From positions 1 to 7,484 of the forward strand of contig CAMOXP010000060.1 of the NCBI GenBank assembly GCA_946629205.1: DNA of 7,484 nt. The letters run 5' to 3'. Below the pieces are notes generated by a model, which did no database searches, was not told the DNA's origin, and saw nothing but the letters and a program-made list of their open reading frames with translations. Source of the stretch: an uncultured Bacillota bacterium. GTDB lineage: Bacteria > Bacillota > Clostridia > Peptostreptococcales > Anaerovoracaceae. Shown one piece after another: positions 1 to 5,531 of the stretch. Within the stretch, counting starts at the first letter, position 1; every line of letters starts with the position of its first letter. The translations under genes were made by a program, and so were the position numbers.

Positions 1-531
1 GAACTCAGAACGCAGGGTGCGGAGCTGAACAAGCGGGCACTGGAAGCATTCCAGCTCACGCAGGACAAGTTCTTCTATGACAGTGACTTCACCGCAGACT
101 ATGGACAGGTGCAGACTTTCAACAATCTGTCATACATCGATGGTGTTATTGAAGGTCTCGACAATGGTGCGGATATTTGGGGCGAAAATGGTGATGGAAT
201 CGCCGATTTCGCCTGTCAGCTCAACTGCATCCACGATTACAACTACTGCAACTTCAGCGCTGATATCGCTGAAAGAGGCATCGATATGTACACTGACGCT
301 TATTATTCCAGCAAGGATCAGGCACAGTGGGGCTACCATCACCAGAACCCTGTCGTCCATGTCGGTGATGCTTCTGCTCAGATCCAGCGCGCAGAGACCA
401 TCAAGGATCTTGACGTAGACGCCGTAAAGGAAGCCTACAGCAAAGCAAGAGGAGAACTCGTCGACTATCTGGGGAAAGCGCTTGCTGCTGAAATTACCTA
501 CATGGGTGATGTCGCAAACGCCCTCCAGTAG
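1..531 (+). CDS. 3' end of an unrecognised gene (C-terminal 176 residues)
   Basis: The reading frame is open from the first base to the TAG at 529-531, so the gene starts upstream of the window. A GTG at 109 is in frame but has no ribosome site, and coding-like sequence continues before it. The visible part is acidic and soluble-looking, with no membrane segment. It is rich in aromatic and acidic residues, with clusters such as QLNCIHDYNYCNF and WGYHHQNPVVHVGDAS, and ends in a helical tail (AYSKARGELVDYLGKALAAE). Codon use is biased towards ATC, GAC, CTC and GGT, as in the PFOR operon, which suggests a well-expressed gene. I do not recognise the family and propose no function. The histidines and cysteines in the central part could bind metal, but this is only a guess. 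The open frame and codon pattern make it a real gene with good confidence. Confidence 0.82.
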   Translation, partial: ELRTQGAELNKRALEAFQLTQDKFFYDSDFTADYGQVQTFNNLSYIDGVIEGLDNGADIWGENGDGIADFACQLNCIHDYNYCNFSADIAERGIDMYTDAYYSSKDQAQWGYHHQNPVVHVGDASAQIQRAETIKDLDVDAVKEAYSKARGELVDYLGKALAAEITYMGDVANALQ

Positions 532-560
532 GCCGTATAAGCAGTCTATATTATGAACAG

Positions 561-585
561 CTGCCGCGCATCTGAAGCGCAGCAG
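561..585 (+). terminator. GC-rich hairpin after the first gene
   Basis: Positions 561-569 pair with 577-585 in two 4-bp blocks (CTGC/GCAG and GCGC/GCGC) separated by one C-A mismatch, with a 7-base loop. It lies 29 bases after the TAG at 529-531. The sequence downstream is not a run of T, so an intrinsic terminator is uncertain. It may instead protect the 3' end of the transcript. Confidence 0.35.
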
Positions 586-625
586 GACTGAAAGCATTTG
601 GACTGAAAACACATTATTAATCACG

Positions 626-658
626 GACCGGGCCGGTGACCACTGCAGCCCGGTCTTG
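626..658 (+). terminator. Probable intrinsic terminator between the first gene and mtnA
   Basis: GACCGGGC at 626-633 is perfectly complementary to GCCCGGTC at 648-655, giving an 8-bp GC-rich stem with a 14-base loop. The following bases, TTGTGTTATAATT (656-668), are moderately T-rich. The position between two apparently unrelated genes fits transcription termination. The long loop and broken T tract lower confidence. Confidence 0.45.
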
Positions 659-667
659 TGTTATAAT
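659..667 (+). promoter_or_regulatory. Candidate extended -10 box before mtnA
   Basis: TGT followed by TATAAT (662-667) is a perfect extended -10 element. No convincing -35 sits 16-18 bases upstream. The implied transcription start would fall about at the ribosome site (674-680), leaving a very short leader. It is therefore only a candidate. Confidence 0.25.
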
Positions 668-673
668 TGGCGC

Positions 674-680
674 AAGGAGG
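674..680 (+). promoter_or_regulatory. Ribosome binding site that fixes the mtnA start
   Basis: AAGGAGG at 674-680 is followed by a 6-base spacer and ATG at 687. This selects 687 over the in-frame GTG at 636, which lies inside the loop of the upstream hairpin and would add 17 residues unlike MtnA. Confidence 0.85.
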
Positions 681-686
681 GAAGTT

Positions 687-1835
687 ATGGACCATGTCAG
701 ATTAAGCGAATCCGGAACCAGCGTGATCATATTGGATCAGAGTCTGCTTCCGGGCGAAGAAAAATACCTCGAACTGAAGACTTTGGAAGAGATGGTGGAG
801 GCAATCAAAAAACTGCAGGTACGGGGCGCCCCTGCAATTGGGATATTCGCCGGATACGCACTGGCTGCTCTCTCAAAACAGCAGTGCCGGCCGCAGCCCA
901 TCCGCAGCTGCTGCGGCGCCAGCGGAACTTCTGATGAAGTGTTCCTGCAGGAAATACAGTTCCAGGGGGATGCGCTGAAAGGAGCACGGCCTACAGCAGT
1001 CAATCTGGCGTGGGCTGTCGACCGCGTTATCAAAGCAGTCCGTGTAGAGATGTTCCGTGCGAGGCAGGAAGATCCATTGAGGCTGAACGCCAACGCCGGA
1101 GCACGCAGGCTTGCAGAGGCTGCGGTGCGTGAAGCAAAAGCGATCCACGAGGAAGACATACAAATGTGCAGATCCATTGCGCAGTATGGACTGGAGGAGG
1201 TCCAAAAAATCTGCGCGGCAAACGATCACGAAGGTCCCATTGGGATTTTGACGCACTGCAACGCCGGTCCGCTGGCAACATCCGAATACGGGACCGCGCT
1301 TGGACCGATTTTGCTGGGTGCTGAGCAGGGCGTGGAGTTTAGGGTCTTTGCAGATGAAACAAGGCCTTTGCTGCAGGGCGCGCGTCTCACTACTTATGAA
1401 CTGCAGAAGGCAGGTGTGGATGTCACGCTCATCTGCGATAACATGGCAGCTTCTGTTATGAGGACCGGCGCCGTGCAGGCGGTGTTCGTTGGCTGTGACA
1501 GAGTGGCCGCCAACGGGGATACGGCAAACAAGATCGGAACCTTCGGAGTTGCGATCCTGGCGAAACACTTCGGCATCCCGTTCTACGTGCTCGGACCATC
1601 TTCGTCGATCGATCTGGAGTGCGCCTCCGGAAGCGACATTCCTATTGAAGAACGGGATCCGGAAGAAATCAAAAGCAAGTATTACGAGAAGCCGATGGCT
1701 CCGGAAGAAGTGAAATGTTTCAACCCGGCCTTTGATGTCACGGATGCGGAACTGATCAGCGGCATCATCACCGAGAAAGGCGTCTGCCGGTATCCGTACA
1801 AAGAGAGTTTGGCTGTGCAGATTGGAAACGAATGA
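687..1835 (+). CDS. mtnA: S-methyl-5-thioribose-1-phosphate isomerase (MtnA)
   Basis: MtnA isomerises 5-methylthioribose-1-phosphate to 5-methylthioribulose-1-phosphate in the cytoplasm. The step belongs to methionine salvage or, in anaerobes, to the shorter route ending in dihydroxyacetone phosphate. The 382 residues carry the family motifs in order: RGAPAIG (46-52), GARPTAVNL (99-107), LTHCNAGPLAT with the expected catalytic Cys191, DETRPLLQGARLT, CDNMAA with the expected catalytic Asp251, GCDRVAANGDTANKIGT, and near the end SGSDIPIEERDPEE and FNPAFDVTDAELISGIITEKG. It is somewhat longer than the usual 345-370 residues. The extra length includes an insertion between RGAPAIG and GARPT with Cys67, Cys75 and Cys76, and a longer helical linker around residues 115-150. 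No other salvage gene is visible, so the pathway version cannot be told. The family also includes ribose-1,5-bisphosphate isomerases and eIF2B subunits, but the motif set favours MtnA. Confidence 0.94.
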   Translation: MDHVRLSESGTSVIILDQSLLPGEEKYLELKTLEEMVEAIKKLQVRGAPAIGIFAGYALAALSKQQCRPQPIRSCCGASGTSDEVFLQEIQFQGDALKGARPTAVNLAWAVDRVIKAVRVEMFRARQEDPLRLNANAGARRLAEAAVREAKAIHEEDIQMCRSIAQYGLEEVQKICAANDHEGPIGILTHCNAGPLATSEYGTALGPILLGAEQGVEFRVFADETRPLLQGARLTTYELQKAGVDVTLICDNMAASVMRTGAVQAVFVGCDRVAANGDTANKIGTFGVAILAKHFGIPFYVLGPSSSIDLECASGSDIPIEERDPEEIKSKYYEKPMAPEEVKCFNPAFDVTDAELISGIITEKGVCRYPYKESLAVQIGNE

Positions 1836-1847
1836 CAGGGAACGGCC

Positions 1848-1876
1848 TTGACACAAAATAGTAATTAATATACAAT
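1848..1876 (+). promoter_or_regulatory. Strong promoter for the TadZ-like/antiporter unit
   Basis: TTGACA (1848-1853), a 17-base spacer and TACAAT (1871-1876) make a near-perfect sigma-A-type promoter. The predicted start is near 1883, giving a leader of about 40 bases before the ATG at 1922. A 7-bp inverted repeat covers its -10 region (1861-1882). Confidence 0.72.
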
Positions 1877-1882
1877 AATTAC
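1861..1882. promoter_or_regulatory. Inverted repeat over the -10 box, candidate operator
   Basis: GTAATTA (1861-1867) and TAATTAC (1876-1882) are exact inverted repeats separated by 8 bases. The repeat spans the -10 box and stops just before the predicted transcription start, where a bound repressor would block transcription. The AT-rich content raises the chance of coincidence. Confidence 0.35.
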
Positions 1883-1921
1883 AGAAATTTACAATATCGG
1901 AATTTGGGGAAGGGAAAAGAG

Positions 1922-2956
1922 ATGGAGAATCTGAATATTGCTGTTGTATCGCAGGATGAGGCATACAACAGAGTTTTTAGCATGTCGCTTCTTGATGCGT
2001 GCAGGCAGATCAGCGTGACAACATACACGACGAAGGAGTTCGTACTGCAGTGGGCTGATCGTGATGATGGCGCTTATGATGAACAATACGATTTGATTCT
2101 GTGGGCAGGAATCGAGGTTTGCGATTCCTACGGCGGCTGTGTCGTCTATCTGACAGACAGAGCGTCACAAGTGAATATCGATTACGGAAACAGCCGTTAT
2201 GCATTGTATAAATACAGCAGAGCAGATGCGATTGCAGCGGCTGTTTATGATATTTACGCGCATCTGACCGGCAGACAGGCGCTGTTGGTGAAGAGAAATG
2301 ATGTGAGACTGATTGCCTTTGCATCATACTGCGGAGGGGCAGGGTGCACTACGATCTGCCGTGCTGTCAGCCAGGAGCTGGCTCGTTTCTGTGGCCGGAG
2401 TGTCATGAACATCAGTCTCGAAGATGTTGCGTCAGCCTCGGACTTTCTGCCTTTGCAGGAGGGCGGTGCGTCCGGGGGCATCAAAACGGAGGGAGAATAT
2501 CTGTACCGACTTCTGGGCAAGAACAACGTTCCGTTTCTGGAGTCGTATCTAATGAGGGATCCTTTTGGCGTGTGCAGTTTTGCGTCGTCGGCAGGGAAGA
2601 ATCCGTTTCGTGAACTGTCCGGAGAGGAGATGCAGCGGTTGCTGGCCGTCCTGATGGACAGCGGGATGTTTGATGTAATTGCGGTCGATCTATCGACCGG
2701 TTTGGGCGAGGGGACCATGACAGTCTGCAGAGCAGCTGACCGGATCTGCCTGATCGCAAAGGAAGAAGAACCCTGCATGCGTGAGAAGAATTACCTTCGC
2801 CAGCTAAAAAGCAGCTGCGGGGATGAAATTGCAAAAAGGATCGTGAGAACAGTGCCTGTTGAGGAACGACTTCCTTCACCAGCTGCGTCACTGGAAGGAA
2901 ATTTCGGACAACAGATAAGTAAACTGACAGAGCGCCTCTTTGATGTGATACAATAA
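1922..2956 (+). CDS. TadZ/CpaE/MinD-like protein with a degenerate P-loop
   Basis: The start at ATG 1922 follows GGGGAAGGG (1906-1914) with a 7-base gap. An in-frame TTG at 1904 lies at the edge of that ribosome site and is rejected. The 344-residue protein appears to have two parts. Residues 1-120 resemble the atypical receiver domain of TadZ/CpaE (strand-helix start LNIAVVSQDEAYNRVF, then YDLILWAG and VVYLTDR) without an obvious phosphorylatable Asp. Residues 130-344 follow the MinD/ParA fold: IAFASYCGGAGCTT at the P-loop, NISLED at the following strand, FDVIAVDLSTGLGE (about 252-265) at the Walker B/switch region, and a later RICLIAKEEE strand. The deviant Walker A pattern KGGxGKT reads Cys137-GGAG-Cys142-T-T, so both lysines are missing and ATP hydrolysis is doubtful. 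Such proteins normally help localise pilus or division machinery, but no tad pilus gene is visible. It lies 29 bases before the antiporter gene, probably in one transcript. Confidence 0.65.
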   Translation: MENLNIAVVSQDEAYNRVFSMSLLDACRQISVTTYTTKEFVLQWADRDDGAYDEQYDLILWAGIEVCDSYGGCVVYLTDRASQVNIDYGNSRYALYKYSRADAIAAAVYDIYAHLTGRQALLVKRNDVRLIAFASYCGGAGCTTICRAVSQELARFCGRSVMNISLEDVASASDFLPLQEGGASGGIKTEGEYLYRLLGKNNVPFLESYLMRDPFGVCSFASSAGKNPFRELSGEEMQRLLAVLMDSGMFDVIAVDLSTGLGEGTMTVCRAADRICLIAKEEEPCMREKNYLRQLKSSCGDEIAKRIVRTVPVEERLPSPAASLEGNFGQQISKLTERLFDVIQ

Positions 2957-2971
2957 TATAACAAAGCAACT

Positions 2972-2988
2972 AAGGAGGGGAGTTTTTG
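2972..2988 (+). promoter_or_regulatory. Ribosome site and TTG start of the antiporter gene
   Basis: AAGGAGGGG (2972-2980) is a very strong ribosome site 5 bases before TTG (2986-2988). No in-frame ATG lies near it, and the first membrane helix begins only a few residues later. The TTG start is therefore well supported. Confidence 0.8.
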
Positions 2989-5295
2989 CATCTCGAACCA
3001 TTGGTAGCCGATCTGGCGCTCATACTCGTGGCTAGCGCGATCGTCACAATCATATTCAGAAAACTCAAGCAGCCCGTTGTACTCGGGTTTATTGTCGCGG
3101 GTTTTCTGATCAGCCCGCATTTCGATTACCTGCCTACAGTTGTTGAACAGGAGGATATTTCCACCTGGGCGGATCTGGGGGTAATCTTTCTGATGTTCGG
3201 GCTAGGCCTGGAGTTCAGTTTCAAAAAACTCGCACAGGTGGGCGGCAGCGCGTTCACGGTAGCGACGACTGTCATGGCAATGATGATGCTCGTTGGCGCA
3301 GGCGTGGGATCGCTGCTTGGATGGGGCAAGATGGACTGCATTTTCCTTGGGGGCATGCTTTCCATGTCTTCGACGATGATCATAATGAAATCCTATGAAG
3401 AATTCAATCTGAAGAGAGAACCCTTTGCGCAGATGGTTTTGGGTGCGCTTGTCATTGAAGATGTGGCCGGTATTTTCATGCTGGTCGTTCTGTCTACCAT
3501 TTCCATTGGGCGAAACGTCTCCGGCGTCGCGCTTGCACAGCAGGTTTTCATCATGTTGATCTACCTGGTGGCGTGGATCCTCATTGGCGTGTATGTAATT
3601 CCTTCGGTTCTGAAAAAAATAACGGGACTGCTCAACGATGAACTTGTAGTCATCGTATCAGCGGGGCTTTGCCTTCTTATGGTCGTGATCGCCAATCTTA
3701 TTGGTTTTTCGTCAGCTCTGGGCGCATTCCTTGCCGGTTCGATCCTTGCCGGGACCGTGCAGTCCGACAGGATCCGGTACCTCGTGAAGCCGGTCAAAGA
3801 TCTCTTCGGAGCGATTTTTTTCGTTTCCGTCGGGATGATGATCATTCCGAGTCTGCTTCTGGAATACATCGTGCCGATCATCATTGTAACGATCGTGGTG
3901 ATTCTGGGTCAGATGACCTTCTCCGTCATCGGAATACTCTTGTCGGGGCAGTCTCTGCACACAGCGATCCGGGGCGGCTTCAGCATGGTGCAGATCGGTG
4001 AGTTCTCGTTTATCGTTGCGACGCTCGGCATGAGTTTTGGCGTCATCAGTGATTACCTGTATCCGATCATCGTCTGCGTGTCTGTGATCACATCGTTCCT
4101 GACCCCTCTGTTTATCAAAAACGCAGAAAAGGCCTATAAGTTCCTGGACAAACGACTTCCGAAGAAGGCGCGGATGGCTTTGCGACGGAACACATCGGAG
4201 AATCAGACGCGAGACGCTCAGGACAGTGACTGGAACCAGTACATCAAACGTGTCTGCATCAGGACGGGGATCTGTTCCTCGATTCTGTTCCTGTTCTACT
4301 GGGCGGGAACAAGACACTTGATCCCATATATTGCGGAAATTAGCGGATCGGTTTTTGCCGGTAATGTTCTTTCTGCTGCGGTAATCATTCTGGTGATGCT
4401 GCCGGTCATCAATGTCATGTTCGATTCGAATACGACATTGTTCTATAAACTCTGGGTCAAGCACCGCTCAAACCATCTTCCGCTGATCACGATGAGGGCC
4501 CTGCGGGCGCTGATAGGTGCATGCTTTATTGCTCTGGTTTTGCGCAAAATATTCCATATACCGTACGTGATACTGGTGATCATCGCTGCAGTGCCGATCA
4601 TCTTCATCATCCGGTCCGCGTGGCTGAACGGCGTTACCATCGCGATGGAGAAACGTTTCGTCGCCAATTTCTCCGAAAGGACGCTGGATAAGGCCAAGAA
4701 AGACAGGACAAGAAGCAAAAGCTACCGGTGGCTGAACGAGTCACTGTATGTGGATGAATTTGAAATCATAGATCCTGATTTCAGCAAGACCATCGTCGAA
4801 TTCACAAAGCGGCGGGACTTTAACGTGACAATTATCCGTATCATCCGCAAAAAAGGGTATGTGAATATGCCGTCGGCCGATGAAACGATTCGGTACGGAG
4901 ACATACTGCAGATGCTGGGCACAAGGGACGAACTGGACGCATGCACTATGATTTTAGAGAAAGACGACGCTATTGAATATACGGATTCAGAAACAAAGAC
5001 CCTTAAAGACTTTATGTACGGCCAGAGATTTGAAGGCGTTCCGGAGGAAGGCGAATTGGTCTGCGTGCCGATCCAGCTGGACGGGAATTCCAAATTCATC
5101 CGGAAATCCATACGTAACTGCGGTCTCAGACAGGCTTTTGGCGCAACGATCGTTGGAATTGAGAGGGGCGTTCTGCCGATCGTGAGCCCGGATATCGACA
5201 CGATTTTGGCAAAGGATGACATCCTGTGGCTGATCGGCGGGTCAACTATGCTGAACAAACTCATCAGAAGCGGACTGATGGATGAAAGACAGTAG
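2986..5295 (+). CDS. CPA2/Kef-type cation:proton antiporter with two TrkA-C-like domains
   Basis: This inner-membrane protein should exchange Na+ or K+ for protons and so help control pH, ion content or turgor. Residues 6 to about 382 form the Na+/H+ exchanger domain with about 12 membrane helices. They include QPVVLGFIVAGFLISPH (29-45), GVIFLMFGLGLEFSFKKL, an acidic pair E158-D159 in LVIEDVAGI at the place of the CPA2 ion-binding motif, and GGFSMVQIGEFSFIVATLG. A charged linker (385-420) leads to about four more hydrophobic segments (425-550). Two regulatory domains like TrkA-C follow, at about 589-660 (VDEFEIIDPDFS) and 690-765 (GELVCVPIQLDGNSKF, ending near WLIGGSTMLNKL). There is no Rossmann TrkA-N nucleotide domain, unlike KefB and KefC. 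At 769 residues it is longer than a typical KefC (about 600). The ion cannot be decided from sequence. It appears co-transcribed with the preceding gene. Confidence 0.92.
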   Translation: MHLEPLVADLALILVASAIVTIIFRKLKQPVVLGFIVAGFLISPHFDYLPTVVEQEDISTWADLGVIFLMFGLGLEFSFKKLAQVGGSAFTVATTVMAMMMLVGAGVGSLLGWGKMDCIFLGGMLSMSSTMIIMKSYEEFNLKREPFAQMVLGALVIEDVAGIFMLVVLSTISIGRNVSGVALAQQVFIMLIYLVAWILIGVYVIPSVLKKITGLLNDELVVIVSAGLCLLMVVIANLIGFSSALGAFLAGSILAGTVQSDRIRYLVKPVKDLFGAIFFVSVGMMIIPSLLLEYIVPIIIVTIVVILGQMTFSVIGILLSGQSLHTAIRGGFSMVQIGEFSFIVATLGMSFGVISDYLYPIIVCVSVITSFLTPLFIKNAEKAYKFLDKRLPKKARMALRRNTSENQTRDAQDSDWNQYIKRVCIRTGICSSILFLFYWAGTRHLIPYIAEISGSVFAGNVLSAAVIILVMLPVINVMFDSNTTLFYKLWVKHRSNHLPLITMRALRALIGACFIALVLRKIFHIPYVILVIIAAVPIIFIIRSAWLNGVTIAMEKRFVANFSERTLDKAKKDRTRSKSYRWLNESLYVDEFEIIDPDFSKTIVEFTKRRDFNVTIIRIIRKKGYVNMPSADETIRYGDILQMLGTRDELDACTMILEKDDAIEYTDSETKTLKDFMYGQRFEGVPEEGELVCVPIQLDGNSKFIRKSIRNCGLRQAFGATIVGIERGVLPIVSPDIDTILAKDDILWLIGGSTMLNKLIRSGLMDERQ

Positions 5296-5339
5296 GGGAT
5301 ACTGTGTTAAATAATTAACGACATTCCTGTTTTTGGACG

Positions 5340-5400
5340 AAAAAAAGAACAAAAGAAATAGCCTCAAATGGCTTGACTCCAACGGTTGAAGTGGTAAAAT
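5340..5400 (+). promoter_or_regulatory. Promoter of the polyferredoxin-PFOR operon, with A-rich upstream element
   Basis: TTGACT (5373-5378), a 16-base spacer and TAAAAT (5395-5400) form a good sigma-A-type promoter with a predicted start near 5407. The A-rich run at 5340-5360 lies where an UP element would stimulate RNA polymerase, fitting strong expression of a central energy operon. A 17-base dyad (5376-5392) fills most of the spacer. No convincing terminator for the antiporter gene is visible in 5296-5372. Confidence 0.65.
5376..5392. promoter_or_regulatory. Dyad between -35 and -10, candidate operator
   Basis: ACTCCAAC (5376-5383) and GTTGAAGT (5385-5392) are inverted around G5384 and match at 7 of 8 positions. 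A dyad between the promoter elements is typical of MerR-family sites, but the spacer here is 16 bases, not the usual 19-20. The bound regulator is therefore unknown. Confidence 0.4.
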
Positions 5401-5405
5401 AATCT

Positions 5406-5476
5406 AAGCGCTGAAATAGTTCAGAGGCGTTAGAAATTTAACGAACTATCGGAAGCGCTTTATATTTTGTTCTAAC
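5406..5476 (+). ncRNA. Structured leader of the polyferredoxin-PFOR mRNA
   Basis: A long imperfect hairpin starts at about the predicted transcription start. The outer stem pairs 5406-5412 (AAGCGCT) with 5454-5460, 7 bp. The middle stem pairs 5416-5422 (ATAGTTC) with 5443-5449, 7 bp. The apex pairs GTTA 5429-5432 with TAAC 5439-5442. The first internal loop, GAA opposite CGGA, could form tandem G-A pairs beside the outer stem. A T-rich run (5459-5473) follows. GTTAGAA (5429-5435) can instead pair with TTCTAAC (5470-5476), which competes with the apex. It may be a 5' stabiliser, an attenuator or a riboswitch. It matches no class that I recognise. Confidence 0.45.
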
Positions 5477-5531
5477 ATGTATACAAAATACAATCAGTAG
5501 TTAAATCATCGATAAGTGGAGGATAACAACT

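Noticed and set aside
585..608. Direct repeat GGACTGAAA at 585-593 and 600-608
   Set aside because: It is a single short pair without further copies, inverted ends or duplication of surrounding sequence, so it is neither a mobile element nor an array.
636..686. Upstream GTG start for mtnA
   Set aside because: It lies within the loop of a hairpin and lacks a ribosome site, and the added residues do not belong to the family. ATG 687 has an ideal ribosome site.
873..1964. Open frame of 363 codons on the minus strand opposite mtnA
   Set aside because: It lies entirely across a well-supported mtnA gene and the following promoter, its product resembles nothing known, and it is a product of mtnA codon composition.
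3712..4464. Open frame of 250 codons on the minus strand inside the antiporter gene
   Set aside because: The product is extremely rich in Arg, His and Asp, as expected from the antisense of membrane-helix codons, and the + strand gene is certain.
5478..5485. Palindrome TGTATACA in the leader, similar to the core of some GntR-family sites
   Set aside because: Eight bases in an AT-rich leader are too little evidence, and the symmetry does not extend outward.
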